DNA of 64,000 bases from Bacillus sp. FJAT-27916 (GCF_001183965.1 NZ_LFZV01000001.1:319277-383276), one strand, 5' to 3'; shown: positions 43,571-53,321, counted from the stretch's first letter. Program-made: numbers and translations. The notes: generated from the sequence alone by a model not told the origin.

Positions 43571-44923
43571 ATGAAATTACAAACAAGAATCAATCTATTA
43601 TCCACTGTCCTCACACTCTTTATTTTCATAATCAGCTTCACTGGTATTTACTATTTGTACAAATACCTGGCCTATGACACGGAATACCACCGGCTGCAGA
43701 TGGAGGGGGATGAAATACTAGCAGCCATCAGTGAGCTCGACGGTACGGCGAATATTGATACCCTCCTCCGTTCCTACATTCCGCAGAACGGGATGATTTA
43801 TATTACGGATGAGGATAACCAGGCCCTTTTGCGCCTTCAGGCAACATCCACTGCAGATAAGATGGATTATGCACTAAAGGAAGGGGAGAAGTATACCGTT
43901 TCAGAGTGGGAGGGCGAGCTTGTAATGGCCATTCGCTATCCGATGATCTGGCCAGATCAGTCAGTGGTGAATGTACATCTCGTCCAGCCCCTGCAAGAGG
44001 TGTCTGCGAATATGACCATTTTGAAATGGATCTTAATCCTCATCACCCTGCTTGCAATCATTCCCATCTATTTGGCAAGTCAGCTGCTCGTACGGCTGAT
44101 TGTCCTCCCGATTCAAAGACTGACCAGTACGATGAGGCGGAATATCTCTGATTCCAGATATGACAAGCTGGAGCTCCCGGACAATAAGAAGGGAGAAATT
44201 GCTGAGATGACCTATACGTATAATTCGCTTATGGATAAGCTAGAGGACAGCTATAATAAGCAGCAGCAATTCGTCGGAAATGCCTCTCATGAATTGAAAA
44301 CACCGCTCACAATCATTGAATCCTACGCAAAGCTACTGCAGCGCAGAGGATTTAAGAATGAAGATATTAACCGTGAGGCATTGGAGGCGATTACCTCGCA
44401 AACGGGGCAAATGAAGGTGATGATAGAGCAGATGCTAGAACTCGCAAAGGCCAATGAAACGCTGCAGCTGAAATGGGAGTCTGTTACTACAACTGCGCTC
44501 CTGACGGAAATTATCGACAGCTTTCAAAAGGCTTATAAGCGGGAGGTTACCCTTCACGGCGAGGAATTCTCCTTCTCGACAGATGTATCCAAGCTAAGGC
44601 AGATGATGTTCATCCTCCTTGATAACGCCCGTAAATACAGCGAAGGGAAAATCGATGTCTTCGTTGAAAAGGGCAATGACATCACCATTCAAGTCAGGGA
44701 TTATGGGCCTGGGATTAAGGAAGAGGATATCCCCCATATTTTTGACCGATTCTACCGCGTGAATAAAGACCGTAATCGCCAAACAGGCGGAACGGGGCTT
44801 GGACTGGCTATTGCGAAGGATTTCGCCGGGCTTCTTGGCGGGACGATAACGGTGGAAAGTGTGCTTGGGGAAGGAACGTCCTTTATCATTACCCTGCCAA
44901 AGGAGGTAGAAAAGCATGACTAA
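43571..44923 (+). CDS. sensor histidine kinase
   Basis: The 450-residue kinase has two membrane helices (about residues 9-31 and 152-175) framing an extracytoplasmic domain of about 120 residues. HAMP, the phosphoacceptor His240 in 'NASHELKTPL', and the ATP domain with 'LLDNARKYS' (N box), 'DYGPGIKEEDIPHIFDRFYR' (G1/F) and 'GGTGLGLAIAKDF' (G2) follow. It overlaps the downstream PepSY gene by eight bases. Relatives with adjacent PepSY proteins are often envelope-stress sensors. The signal is unknown. Confidence 0.93.
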   Translation: MKLQTRINLLSTVLTLFIFIISFTGIYYLYKYLAYDTEYHRLQMEGDEILAAISELDGTANIDTLLRSYIPQNGMIYITDEDNQALLRLQATSTADKMDYALKEGEKYTVSEWEGELVMAIRYPMIWPDQSVVNVHLVQPLQEVSANMTILKWILILITLLAIIPIYLASQLLVRLIVLPIQRLTSTMRRNISDSRYDKLELPDNKKGEIAEMTYTYNSLMDKLEDSYNKQQQFVGNASHELKTPLTIIESYAKLLQRRGFKNEDINREALEAITSQTGQMKVMIEQMLELAKANETLQLKWESVTTTALLTEIIDSFQKAYKREVTLHGEEFSFSTDVSKLRQMMFILLDNARKYSEGKIDVFVEKGNDITIQVRDYGPGIKEEDIPHIFDRFYRVNKDRNRQTGGTGLGLAIAKDFAGLLGGTITVESVLGEGTSFIITLPKEVEKHD

Positions 44924-45458
44924 GAAACGCCTTTGGATCTTGCCTATTTTTCTCCTTATCTGCATTATCCTCTTTGCAGGGTATGCTTATAATCAAATCA
45001 TCACGAAGACGACCTTTGGAGAAGCAGAAATCAAAAATCGAGTCTCCTCTCTTTATAATGGAGAAGTCCAATCGATGACGAAAAAGAATGATCAATACAA
45101 GGTCATCTTCACGAAAAATGACGATGTCTATCAGGTCATCGTCGATGAGATAAACGGTACCTTCGCTGATTTGAAGGTAGTTAAAAAGGGAACTAAGCAA
45201 GAGGAACAATCGGAAACAAACGAGGAGGTACCGACAGAGGAAAAGCCTGCTGAACCAGCAGAGATCAAGCGGCTCACAGAGAATCAAGTCAGAGATATCG
45301 CGCAATCTAAGTTTAACGGTGAGATAGATGAGATTGAATTTGTCTCAACGGATGACGGCGGTTATTACAATGTCGATATGGAAAATGACGAGGATGAGGC
45401 AACCCTGCAAATCCATGCGCTCACTGGGGAAATCATCACCATCACGTATGATGACTGA
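44916..45458 (+). CDS. membrane-anchored PepSY-domain protein
   Basis: The 180-residue protein has one N-terminal membrane anchor (about residues 7-26), a first PepSY-like half ('EIKNRVSSLYNGEVQSMTKK'), a Glu/Thr-rich linker ('EEQSETNEEVPTEEKPAEPA'), and a clear PepSY domain at the C terminus ('LTENQVRDIAQSKFNGEIDE', 'IHALTGEI'). PepSY domains often inhibit or sense extracytoplasmic proteases. It overlaps the kinase gene, so it belongs to the same operon and may modulate the kinase. Confidence 0.85.
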   Translation: MTKKRLWILPIFLLICIILFAGYAYNQIITKTTFGEAEIKNRVSSLYNGEVQSMTKKNDQYKVIFTKNDDVYQVIVDEINGTFADLKVVKKGTKQEEQSETNEEVPTEEKPAEPAEIKRLTENQVRDIAQSKFNGEIDEIEFVSTDDGGYYNVDMENDEDEATLQIHALTGEIITITYDD

Positions 45459-45472
45459 TCTCCTCATGTCAT

Positions 45473-45546
45473 TCTAATCTTTCTTCTCCTTTCTCATGAA
45501 ACTCTAATCTTTTTCTAATTTACGCTTAATGTGGACGTTCTACAAT
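45473..45546 (+). promoter_or_regulatory. direct repeats and -10 ahead of the second PepSY gene
   Basis: TCTAATCTTT occurs at 45473-45482 and 45503-45512, and TCTAATTTAC at 45514-45523. The last two are 11 bp apart, one helical turn, as is typical of OmpR-family sites. TACAAT (45541-45546) is a good -10. Its -35 position (about 45518-45523) falls inside the last repeat and is poor, as in activator-dependent promoters. Confidence 0.65.
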
Positions 45547-45580
45547 ACAAGTAAGTTAAAGAAATGAAGGAGAGATAATC

Positions 45581-46162
45581 ATGAAGAAATTATTCATCGG
45601 ACTAACCATTTCAGCAGCGGTATTTGGAGGATTTGCCCTTGCGCAATCTATGACAACAGGCTCTGCGGCCAACCAGGAGAAGACAAGCCCGAAGCTGATG
45701 ACCGAACAGGAAGCAAAGGACATCGCATTGAAGGAAGTAAACGGAACAATCATAGAGGCAGAATATGATCATGACGACAACCGCCCGCATTATGAATTTG
45801 AAATTCAAAGCAATAAAGAAGAAGTAAACGTTGAGGTTGATGCCAAGACAGGAAAAGCAACCATTACTGAGCGTGAAACAGTCCAAGCTGCAGCGGTAAA
45901 GGAAGAAAAAGCGAATGCTGCCCAAACAAACAAAGCCAATGAAGCTGCAGCCAAGAAAGCGGTCATCACAAAAGCTGAAGCCATCAAGAGTGCGAAAACA
46001 GTCGCAAAAGGTACAGTTACAAAAGTGGAATTGGACCATGATGATGATGACCAAACTCAAGTATATGAGCTTGAATTCAAGGACGGAAACGTCGAATATG
46101 ATGTAGAAGTCGATGCCTATACAGGAAAAATTCTTAAAGTAGAACAAGATTTAGAAGACTAA
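45581..46162 (+). CDS. secreted two-PepSY-domain protein
   Basis: The 193-residue protein begins with a signal peptide ending near 'AVFGGFALAQS'. Two PepSY domains follow: 'MTEQEAKDIALKEVNGTIIE' with 'EVDAKTGKATI', and 'ITKAEAIKSAKTVAKGTVTK' with 'EVDAYTGKILKV', separated by an Ala/Lys-rich linker ('KANAAQTNKANEAAAKK'). Acidic 'DHDDDD'-type loops occur in both. It has its own promoter region with OmpR-like repeats and a terminator, and is the probable main output of the adjacent two-component system. Confidence 0.85.
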   Translation: MKKLFIGLTISAAVFGGFALAQSMTTGSAANQEKTSPKLMTEQEAKDIALKEVNGTIIEAEYDHDDNRPHYEFEIQSNKEEVNVEVDAKTGKATITERETVQAAAVKEEKANAAQTNKANEAAAKKAVITKAEAIKSAKTVAKGTVTKVELDHDDDDQTQVYELEFKDGNVEYDVEVDAYTGKILKVEQDLED

Positions 46163-46177
46163 GCTTTGCAGAGACAG

Positions 46178-46212
46178 GCGGAGGAACCCGGATGGGTTTC
46201 TCCGCTTTTTTT
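46178..46212 (+). terminator. terminator after the second PepSY gene
   Basis: GCGGAGGAACCC and GGGTTTCTCCGC pair (one G-T) around GGAT, followed by TTTTTTT. Confidence 0.88.
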
Positions 46213-46510
46213 GCTGCTATTCAAATTAGGTGGGGAAAATTGAATCCTCCTGAATAGGCTCGAAAATCAAAAAGGCGTAATGAAGGTATGTTTTTGGGCA
46301 AAGTGGGTTCAGAAAAATAGATCCGATGCTAAAAAACATGTCAGCTTGTCTGTTTTTTGTCTTCTGGGCCTGGACGGAGGTTCTTTATGAATGGAATTTT
46401 CCTTATATCTGATTAAGTCCATATAATTGTGTAAAAAAAGAGAGTCATTTTATTCACTCTTGGCAACACTGTTTTCAGCTACGAAAAATTAGTGGAAAAG
46501 AGGAATATAA

Positions 46511-47677
46511 ATGACTCAGTTACAGTCTAACCTTGATATGGACATTTTAAAAGAATCCGTTATTAATTCTAATCTAGATACTGTCATTAAATCGGCGGTT
46601 GTATTGGTCTTAAACGAGTACATGGAGAAAGAGAGAGATGAGTTCATCCGAGCCTCGGCTTATGAGCGCACCAACCAGCGACGTGATTTTCGAAACGGCT
46701 ACTATGATCGTGAGTTGACGATGAGTATCGGCAAGCTTGAGTTGAGGGTTCCCAGAACTCGAAGTGGTGACTTCTCCCCTACGGTCTTCGAGAAATATGC
46801 TCGTTGTGACCAAGCCTTCATCTTATCCATGCTGGAAATGGTGATCAATGGAGTCTCTACCCGTAAGGTGACACATATCATCGAACAGCTTTGCGGTGAA
46901 AGTGTCTCTAAATCATTTGTTTCTTCTCTTACTCAAAAGTTGGATCCCGTTGTGAACGAGTGGGCAAATAGACCATTAAATATGGATTATTATCCTTATC
47001 TTTTCGTGGATGCCATGTACATTAAAGTGCGGGAAAACCATCGGGTTGTATCAAAAGCTGTCTATATAGCGACAGCTATAACGGAGAAAAACAAAAGGGA
47101 AATCCTCGGCTTGAGCATAGATCATGTGGAAAGCTTCGAAAGTTGGTCGAGATTTTTCCAACAGCTTAAATCTCGTGGTCTCCAATCCCCAAAACTCGTG
47201 ATTTCCGATGCACATCAGGGCTTACAGAAAGCCATCCAGCGTGAGTTCATTGGGACTAGCTGGCAAAGATGTAATGTCCATTTTAAGCGCAACATAATCG
47301 AGAAGCTTCCCAAAAAGAATTCGGAAGAAATACGGAGCATGATCAAGCGAGTATTCGGAGCTGTAAAAATAGAGGATAGCCGGCGTTTCAAGGAGGAATT
47401 AATGAAGCAATTTAGTGACGAACCTAAGTATGAAAAGGCCCTGGAAATACTTGATGATGGATATGAAGATACCATCCAATACATGAGTCATCCCGCGAAG
47501 ATGCATCCTCATATCCGCAGTACAAACTCACTGGAACGACTAAATCAGGAAGTCCGCAGAAGAGAAAAGGTCATACGGATTTTTCCAAACACCCAATCTG
47601 CGTTTCGGTTAGTGGGAGCTGTTTTGATGCATTATCAAGAATCTAGCTATGACAAGAAAAAATCTCTTGGTAAATAG
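46511..47677 (+). CDS. IS256-family (mutator-type) transposase
   Basis: The 388-residue transposase has the DDE triad in the family contexts 'YLFVDAMYIKVREN' (first Asp), 'LVISDAHQGLQKA' (second Asp) and 'STNSLERLNQEVRRREKVIR' (Glu), with 'WQRCNVHFKRN' before it. The frame is intact and the length is usual, so it should be active. It starts about 100 bp inside the left end of the element. Confidence 0.95.
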   Translation: MTQLQSNLDMDILKESVINSNLDTVIKSAVVLVLNEYMEKERDEFIRASAYERTNQRRDFRNGYYDRELTMSIGKLELRVPRTRSGDFSPTVFEKYARCDQAFILSMLEMVINGVSTRKVTHIIEQLCGESVSKSFVSSLTQKLDPVVNEWANRPLNMDYYPYLFVDAMYIKVRENHRVVSKAVYIATAITEKNKREILGLSIDHVESFESWSRFFQQLKSRGLQSPKLVISDAHQGLQKAIQREFIGTSWQRCNVHFKRNIIEKLPKKNSEEIRSMIKRVFGAVKIEDSRRFKEELMKQFSDEPKYEKALEILDDGYEDTIQYMSHPAKMHPHIRSTNSLERLNQEVRRREKVIRIFPNTQSAFRLVGAVLMHYQESSYDKKKSLGK

Positions 47678-47686
47678 GTCTATTTT

Positions 47687-47788
47687 AAACTTCCATCCAT
47701 GATGATTTCACAATCAGTGAAGGTAGTCAAAGGAAAGGACATCTTTGACAACCTTCACTGATTGTGAGCTAGGGAACCATGGAAGTTT
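47687..47788 (+). other. long hairpin in the right part of the IS
   Basis: AAACTTCCAT (47687-47696) pairs with ATGGAAGTTT (47779-47788). Inside, a 25-base arm (47708-47732) pairs with 47743-47767 with a single mismatch. No T run follows. It may block transcription from entering or leaving the element, or be a structural relic. Confidence 0.75.
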
Positions 47789-47899
47789 CGCTCAAAAAAA
47801 TGTAGGGGGAAACAACAAACCAATCAAACTAAGTTAGCGGAAAACAGTTGTTTTAGTAATTTACACAAAAGTGAGGACTTGACTTTATATCTTCGTTTT

Positions 47900-47929
47900 A
47901 AGGGCGAAATCAATCTGTTTAAGGGCGAA
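47900..47929 (-). repeat. two TCGCCC units, copy 2 of the dispersed repeat, adjoining the IS
   Basis: AAGGGCGAA at 47900-47908 and 47921-47929 is the complement of the TTCGCCCTT core, spaced by 21 bp. On the minus strand TTAAAACGAAGA (plus 47890-47901) follows, identical to 63829-63840 in copy 3. The shared tail sequence continues on the far side of the IS (46343-46358), so the IS appears to split this copy. Confidence 0.75.
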
Positions 47930-47990
47930 TGGCTGAAAAGGGGTTTCCAAATAGAATGTCGAAATACATAAAAAGAAGGAGTGAGTACAT

Positions 47991-48458
47991 TTGATTGAAG
48001 GTAAGGATACAGTCATCCAGCACTATCGGGATTCCATTAATCAAGCCGCTCAATGGAAGCATATAACGGACAAGAAATGGCGCACACCGATTGCGGAGGG
48101 GAAATGGACGATTGGGGAAGTGGCCGGGCATTTTATTCCCTGGGACGATTTCGTGCGAACAAAGCGAATTCCCTTTTTTCAAAAAGGCGGCCCATTCCCG
48201 GAGAGTCCGGATGTCCATCAGACGAACCAGGAATCAGCGGCTATCAGCCGACAACGCAGCCAGGAAGAAACGATTGCAGCATTAATAGAAGGCCGTCAAA
48301 AATTAATCGCTGCCATTCAACTGCTAGATGACGAAGGGTGGGAGCGGGAATTCCTATTGAAGCATACACCCATCACCTTGGCTGTTTATTTTCAAGGTCA
48401 AATCGAGCATGATAAGCATCACTTTAGACAGATTGAATCAGCGAGGCATGAGCGATGA
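47991..48458 (+). CDS. DinB-family (DinB_2) putative metal-dependent hydrolase
   Basis: The 155-residue four-helix-bundle protein has a DinB_2 pattern. 'GKWTIGEVAGHFIPWDDFV' carries the first His and 'QGQIEHDKHHFRQI' the C-terminal His pair of the metal site. The family includes bacillithiol-dependent transferases and YfiT-like enzymes. The actual reaction is unknown. The TTG start follows AAGGAG. It overlaps the next gene by four bases. Confidence 0.8.
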   Translation: MIEGKDTVIQHYRDSINQAAQWKHITDKKWRTPIAEGKWTIGEVAGHFIPWDDFVRTKRIPFFQKGGPFPESPDVHQTNQESAAISRQRSQEETIAALIEGRQKLIAAIQLLDDEGWEREFLLKHTPITLAVYFQGQIEHDKHHFRQIESARHER

Positions 48459-48766
48459 GCAGGCCTGTATTTATTTCTCTCCTCATTCTCATGCTCGTGA
48501 ATCTTTGGCTCGGAATGGAAGCGCAGGATTTGGCTCATTTTTTTGAGGATTTATTTGGGGTGTTGGATAGACCAGCAATGTATTTGACTATCATCACTGC
48601 TATCAGTCTCGCCATCTATGTATTTGTGCTCGGGTTTATGATCATTCAAAAAATACGCGGCCAGTTGCGGGCATCTAATCATGTTTATATCATTATACTT
48701 TTGCTGGCAATCGGTCTCGTAGTCAATCTCTGGTCTATTATGGTTCTAGCCATGTGGTGGGGATAA
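48455..48766 (+). CDS. small membrane protein of unknown function
   Basis: The 103-residue product has three hydrophobic segments (about residues 5-20, 42-66 and 77-98) and a short charged loop 'KIRGQLRASNHVY'. I do not recognise the family. Its ATG overlaps the stop of the DinB-like gene (ATGA), so it is translated with it. A terminator follows. Confidence 0.6.
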   Translation: MSRPVFISLLILMLVNLWLGMEAQDLAHFFEDLFGVLDRPAMYLTIITAISLAIYVFVLGFMIIQKIRGQLRASNHVYIIILLLAIGLVVNLWSIMVLAMWWG

Positions 48767-48783
48767 CCGATATACATAAGGAG

Positions 48784-48809
48784 CCTTGTCCTTCTGGGGC
48801 AGGGTTTTT
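48784..48809 (+). terminator. terminator after the small membrane protein gene
   Basis: CCTTGTCC and GGGCAGGG pair around a short loop, followed by TTTTT. Confidence 0.75.
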
Positions 48810-48866
48810 ATTTTAACTGCTCGCCGAATCATACTAGAATGAAAGAGAGAGTGAGTTCCCTTTTGC

Positions 48867-48895
48867 TTGACGGTAAGGGGTAAGAAGGGTACACT
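48867..48895 (+). promoter_or_regulatory. sigma-A promoter of the his operon
   Basis: TTGACG (48867-48872), a 17-bp spacer and TACACT (48890-48895) precede hisZ by about 70 bp. I see no T-box or attenuator in the short leader. Confidence 0.75.
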
Positions 48896-48964
48896 TTGGA
48901 TAACTTCATCTTGTTATCACATTAGCGAACTAAAGTATAAATTTATCATAAAGGAATGTTTTGG

Positions 48965-50149
48965 ATGCCAGATATTTTTATGTTTGAGAAACCAATCGGC
49001 ATGCGCGATACATTGCCGGATTTATTTAGATTAAAAGAATCAGTTCGAAGCCGGATGGCAAAGGAGACAAAGTTATACGGATATCGTTTCTTGGATACCC
49101 CGTCTCTTGAATTCTATGAAACGGTCGGACAGGTGTCTGCCATCAAGGACCAGCAGCTGTTCAAGCTTCTTGATAAAGAGGGGCACAGCCTTGTGCTTCG
49201 TCCGGATATGACCTCCCCAATTGCCAGGGTAGCGTCCTCTCATTTATTGAAGGAGGGCAATCCATTAAGGATGGCCTATAGCGCGAATGTATTCCGTGCA
49301 CAGGAAAAAGAAGGGGGACGTCTTGCTGAGTTTGAGCAATTCGGTGTTGAAATGATTGGGGACAAAACCTTATCAGCGGATGCGGAGGTGCTCGCCCTTC
49401 TGACATCGGTCCTTCAGGCCGCGGGACTCCCGCATTATCATATTACAGTCGGCCATATTGCTTTCGTTCAGGAGATGCTTCTCCATTATGGGGGAAATGA
49501 GGAACAGGCAGGTATGATGCGCCGATTCCTATTTGAAAAGAACTATGTCGGGTACCGGGAATATGTGATGGAGCTCGATTTGCCGGAAAACAGCCGCCAA
49601 ATATTAAAAAAACTTCCTGAACTGAAGGGGAATGCAGAAGTGCTTGATCAGGCACTGGAGATGATGGAGCATGGTGTAGGTACTGCTGCCTTGTATGAGT
49701 TGAAGGCGCTGGCTTCAATGTTGAAGAAGGCAGGAATAAACGGCCATCTTTCCTATGATCTATCCCTTGTCAGCCATATGGATTATTATACGGGTATTCT
49801 ATTCGAAGTGCTCGGCAGCCATATTGGCTTCCCGCTTGGAAATGGCGGACGATATAATGAGCTTTACCGAAATTTCGGCCATGATGCACCTGCCACTGGA
49901 TTTGGCCTGCGGCTTGACCGAATTATTGAAGCAATCGGAGAAATTGATGCGGAGGAACAGCCCTTATGTATTATCTATCATGAAGCCCAGCAGTCAGCAG
50001 CGATGAAAAAGGCTGCCGCCTTACGTGCAGAGGGCCATGCAGTTGTGACGCAAAACATTGCCGGGATTGTTGAACTCGATACGTTTACAAATAATTTCAA
50101 GAATATTGTGTATATGATCGATTCCGATGGATGGGAGGCAGGGTCATGA
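48965..50149 (+). CDS. hisZ: ATP phosphoribosyltransferase regulatory subunit
   Basis: HisZ is a catalytically inactive relative of histidyl-tRNA synthetase that activates the short form of HisG. The 394-residue protein has class II synthetase-like motifs ('[15 protein letters not shown]', '[21 protein letters not shown]' in part, '[13 protein letters not shown]', 'GFGLRLDRI'). The anticodon domain is vestigial. The ATG at 48965 is best spaced from AAAGGA. The stop overlaps hisG (ATGA). It opens the operon. Confidence 0.94.
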   Translation: MPDIFMFEKPIGMRDTLPDLFRLKESVRSRMAKETKLYGYRFLDTPSLEFYETVGQVSAIKDQQLFKLLDKEGHSLVLRPDMTSPIARVASSHLLKEGNPLRMAYSANVFRAQEKEGGRLAEFEQFGVEMIGDKTLSADAEVLALLTSVLQAAGLPHYHITVGHIAFVQEMLLHYGGNEEQAGMMRRFLFEKNYVGYREYVMELDLPENSRQILKKLPELKGNAEVLDQALEMMEHGVGTAALYELKALASMLKKAGINGHLSYDLSLVSHMDYYTGILFEVLGSHIGFPLGNGGRYNELYRNFGHDAPATGFGLRLDRIIEAIGEIDAEEQPLCIIYHEAQQSAAMKKAAALRAEGHAVVTQNIAGIVELDTFTNNFKNIVYMIDSDGWEAGS

Positions 50150-50781
50150 GAGAACCATTAACCGTTGCAATGCCGAAAGGGCGTATTTTTGACGAGGCTG
50201 TTGAACTGCTGCGTAGAGCAGATTATCAATTGCCGCCTGAATTCGAAGATACACGCAAATTAATCATTGAGCTGGAGCATGAGCCTCTGCGCTTCATTTT
50301 ATCCAAGCCGATGGATGTGCCAACCTATGTGGAATATGGCGTCGCAGACATCGGCATCGCCGGGAAGGATGTCATGATGGAGGAGGAGCGCGATGTGTAT
50401 GAGCTGCTGGACTTGCAAATCAGCGCCTGCCATTTGGCTGTTGCCGGCCTGCCGAATACAGAGATGAGCAAGGTCGCACCAAAGATTGCAAGCAAGTATC
50501 CAAATATCGCCTCTCAGTATTTCCGCGAGCAGGGAGAGCAGGTTGAGATTATTAAATTGAATGGGTCCATCGAGCTTGCCCCAATGATTGGGCTTGCCGA
50601 CCGAATCGTCGATATTGTCTCAACCGGCCAGACGCTCCGGGAAAATGGGCTTGTTGAATATGCGACTATCAAGAAGGTGACATCACGTCTCATCGCCAAC
50701 CCTGTCAGCTATCGTCTGCGCGAACGGGAGATTACTGATATGGTGGCAAGGCTTCGAAATGTACTTAATGTAAAAGCATAA
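50146..50781 (+). CDS. hisG: ATP phosphoribosyltransferase, short form
   Basis: HisG condenses ATP with PRPP in the first step of histidine synthesis. At 211 residues it is the short form, which lacks the regulatory C-terminal domain and needs HisZ. Motifs include '[18 protein letters not shown]', 'DIGIAGKDV' and '[16 protein letters not shown]'. The ATG at 50146 follows GGGAGG and overlaps the hisZ stop. Confidence 0.96.
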   Translation: MREPLTVAMPKGRIFDEAVELLRRADYQLPPEFEDTRKLIIELEHEPLRFILSKPMDVPTYVEYGVADIGIAGKDVMMEEERDVYELLDLQISACHLAVAGLPNTEMSKVAPKIASKYPNIASQYFREQGEQVEIIKLNGSIELAPMIGLADRIVDIVSTGQTLRENGLVEYATIKKVTSRLIANPVSYRLREREITDMVARLRNVLNVKA

Positions 50782-50796
50782 AAGGAGGGCTCATAC

Positions 50797-52074
50797 GTGG
50801 AAATCAGATCATTGCAAAAGGGGCTATCGCTCAAGAGAAGTGTTGACGGCGGAACCGATGCACAATGTGAGGCGGTGCGCCAAATTCTAAGCGATGTAGC
50901 AGCAGAAGGAGATAAAGCCCTCTATCATTATACGGAAAAATTCGATAAGGCCGCGCTTTCCTCGCTAGCCGTGACAAAGCCAGAAATCGAGGAAGCACTC
51001 GAGGCGCTTCCAGAAGGGATGCTATCCATTATGGAGGAGGCAGCTGCTAATATCCGCGCCTACCATGAAAAGCAAAAGCAAAATTCCTGGATTGACCTTG
51101 CGGCTTCCGGCACGATGCTTGGACAAAAGCGTACACCGCTCGATTCCGTCGGGATTTATGTTCCAGGCGGTACAGCGGCCTATCCATCCTCTGTCCTTAT
51201 GAACGCGATTCCTGCACAAGTCGCCGGGGTGGAGCGAATCGTGATGGTATCCCCGCCGGGTGAGGACGGCAGGCTGCCTGCATCTGTTCTTGCGGCAGCC
51301 TCCATTGCTGGTGTGACGGACATCTTCAAGGTTGGCGGCGCACAAGCGATTGGAGCCCTTGCTTATGGAACAGAAACGATTGCGAGAGTCGATAAGATTA
51401 CCGGCCCGGGTAATATTTATGTCGCTCTAGCCAAGCGTGAGGTATATGGCGATGTCGATATCGATATGATTGCCGGCCCAAGTGAGATTGCGGTACTGGC
51501 TGATAGGACGGCAGATGCCCGTTATGTGGCCGCTGATCTCCTATCCCAGGCAGAGCATGATGCGCGCGCCTGCAGCGTACTTGTAACAACGAGCCGTGAA
51601 TTGGCGGAAGAGGTGAAGGCAGAGGTGGAGGCCCAGCTGGAAACCCTGCCAAGGAAAGAAATCGCCTCAGCTGCCTGGGAGGAATTCGGCGGTATTTATG
51701 TAGCTGATACGATGGACGAAGCGATTGCGGCTATCAATGAATTATCGCCTGAGCACTTGGAAATTCAGACAGAGGACGCGATGAATGTGACGGGTGCCAT
51801 TAAGCATGCCGGAGCTATCTTCATCGGTTCATACAGCTCAGAGCCTGTCGGTGATTACTTTGCCGGTCCGAACCATGTTCTTCCGACCAATGGGACAGCA
51901 AGGTTCTCAAGCCCGCTGAACGTGGATGATTTCCAAAAGAAAACAAGCCTGATTATGTACAGCAAGGAAGATATGGAGCGGAATGCAGCCAAGATTGCGG
52001 CTTTCGCCAGATTAGAAGGATTAGAGGCTCATGCACGAGCTGTGGAAGCAAGGCTGGGAGGGAAGAACCAATGA
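50797..52074 (+). CDS. hisD: histidinol dehydrogenase
   Basis: HisD oxidises histidinol to histidine in the last two steps, using NAD and zinc. The 425-residue protein shows '[19 protein letters not shown]', '[13 protein letters not shown]', '[15 protein letters not shown]', '[11 protein letters not shown]', '[11 protein letters not shown]' (zinc His) and '[14 protein letters not shown]'. It uses a GTG start 15 bases after hisG, preceded by AGGAGG. Confidence 0.96.
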   Translation: MEIRSLQKGLSLKRSVDGGTDAQCEAVRQILSDVAAEGDKALYHYTEKFDKAALSSLAVTKPEIEEALEALPEGMLSIMEEAAANIRAYHEKQKQNSWIDLAASGTMLGQKRTPLDSVGIYVPGGTAAYPSSVLMNAIPAQVAGVERIVMVSPPGEDGRLPASVLAAASIAGVTDIFKVGGAQAIGALAYGTETIARVDKITGPGNIYVALAKREVYGDVDIDMIAGPSEIAVLADRTADARYVAADLLSQAEHDARACSVLVTTSRELAEEVKAEVEAQLETLPRKEIASAAWEEFGGIYVADTMDEAIAAINELSPEHLEIQTEDAMNVTGAIKHAGAIFIGSYSSEPVGDYFAGPNHVLPTNGTARFSSPLNVDDFQKKTSLIMYSKEDMERNAAKIAAFARLEGLEAHARAVEARLGGKNQ

Positions 52075-52658
52075 CAAGAGAAGCAACTATCGAGAGACGA
52101 ACAAATGAAACGAATATAAAATTAGCATTTGGCATAGATGGGGAAGGAAAATCACAGCTTGAAACAGGAGTTCCGTTCTTATCCCATATGCTCGACCTAT
52201 TCGCCAAGCACGGCCATTTTGACTTAATGGTTGATGCAGACGGGGATGTCGAGGTCGATGGCCACCACACGACAGAGGATATCGGTATTTGTCTTGGGCA
52301 GGCTCTCACGAAAGCGCTTGGGGACAAGAAAGGAATCAAACGATACGGCAATGCCTTCGTGCCGATGGATGAAGCGTTGGCCCAAGTCGTCGTTGACTTA
52401 AGTAATCGTCCGCATCTCGAATTCCGGGCAGATATTCCGGCACCGATGATTGGTGATTTTGACACGGAGCTCGTCCATGAATTCCTCTGGAAGCTTGCAA
52501 TTGAGGCAAGAATGAATCTGCACGTTATCGTACATTATGGACGCAACTCCCATCATATTGTGGAGGCCATTTTCAAGGCGCTCGGCCGTGCATTGGACGA
52601 AGCGACAATGATTGATCCAAGGGTGAAAGGAATTCCATCCACAAAAGGAATGCTGTAA
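52071..52658 (+). CDS. hisB: imidazoleglycerol-phosphate dehydratase
   Basis: HisB dehydrates imidazole glycerol phosphate. The 195-residue monofunctional enzyme carries '[20 protein letters not shown]', '[15 protein letters not shown]' and '[18 protein letters not shown]', which provide the manganese-binding histidines. There is no fused phosphatase domain as in enteric HisB. It overlaps hisD by four bases. Confidence 0.96.
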   Translation: MTREATIERRTNETNIKLAFGIDGEGKSQLETGVPFLSHMLDLFAKHGHFDLMVDADGDVEVDGHHTTEDIGICLGQALTKALGDKKGIKRYGNAFVPMDEALAQVVVDLSNRPHLEFRADIPAPMIGDFDTELVHEFLWKLAIEARMNLHVIVHYGRNSHHIVEAIFKALGRALDEATMIDPRVKGIPSTKGML

Positions 52659-52679
52659 CTAGAAAGGAGGAGGCGTGCA

Positions 52680-53321
52680 TTGATCGGCATTATTGATTAC
52701 GGTATGGGGAATTTATTCAGCGTGAACAACGCATTAAAGCGGCTTGGAGCCGAAACGGTCATCAGCGGAGACCCGGAAGTGCTCGCTTCCTGTGAAGGGC
52801 TTGTCCTGCCTGGAGTCGGAGCCTTCCCTGATGCAATGGCTGCTCTGAGGGAGCAGAAGCTTGATCTCTTTTTGAAAGAATACGTGACAAGCGGGAAGCC
52901 GCTTTTAGGAATCTGTCTCGGCATGCAGTTATTATTCGAGAGCAGTGATGAGCACGGCTATTCAACAGGACTCGGATTTTTGAAAGGGCATATTGTGAAA
53001 TTCGCTGGGATCGACCGGGAAGGACGTTCCTATAAAGTCCCTCATATGGGCTGGAATAAGCTCCATTTCCATCAGGAGCACCCATTGCTTGCTAGGCTGG
53101 AAGAGGACTATGTCTATTTTGTCCATTCCTATTATGCGGAAATCGAGAAAACCTCCGAGCTGCTGGCCTCTGCCTCCTATGATGTGGAGGTGCCGGGCAT
53201 TGTTGGTCTCGGGAATGTGATGGGCATGCAATTTCACCCAGAGAAAAGCGGTCAGATGGGAAAAGCGCTGCTCCAAAATTACATCAAGCTGGTAGAAGAG
53301 AAGGAGAGGCTTGTCCAATGA
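52680..53321 (+). CDS. hisH: imidazole glycerol phosphate synthase, glutaminase subunit
   Basis: HisH releases ammonia from glutamine for HisF. The 213-residue class I glutamine amidotransferase has the nucleophile Cys in '[16 protein letters not shown]', His-Glu in '[10 protein letters not shown]' and '[11 protein letters not shown]'. It starts with TTG at 52680 behind AAGGAGGAGG and overlaps hisA by four bases. Confidence 0.95.
   Translation: MIGIIDYGMGNLFSVNNALKRLGAETVISGDPEVLASCEGLVLPGVGAFPDAMAALREQKLDLFLKEYVTSGKPLLGICLGMQLLFESSDEHGYSTGLGFLKGHIVKFAGIDREGRSYKVPHMGWNKLHFHQEHPLLARLEEDYVYFVHSYYAEIEKTSELLASASYDVEVPGIVGLGNVMGMQFHPEKSGQMGKALLQNYIKLVEEKERLVQ

Larger units (their letters stand above)
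46411..47884 (+). mobile_element. complete IS256-family insertion sequence (1474 bp)
   Basis: The left end GATTAAGTCCATATAATTGT (46411-46430) and the inverted right end AGTCAAGTCCTCACTTTTGT (complement of 47865-47884) share the AAGTCC and TTGTGTAAA blocks typical of IS256 ends. The 8-bp direct repeat TTATATCT lies at 46403-46410 and 47885-47892, a target duplication of the size known for IS256. It holds one transposase gene and a long hairpin in its right part. The target duplication is intact, so insertion is probably recent. Confidence 0.92.

Noticed and set aside
48773..48960. T-box or his leader-peptide attenuator ahead of hisZ
   Set aside because: No GGTGG-type T-box bulge or run of His codons is visible. 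A plain promoter explains the region.
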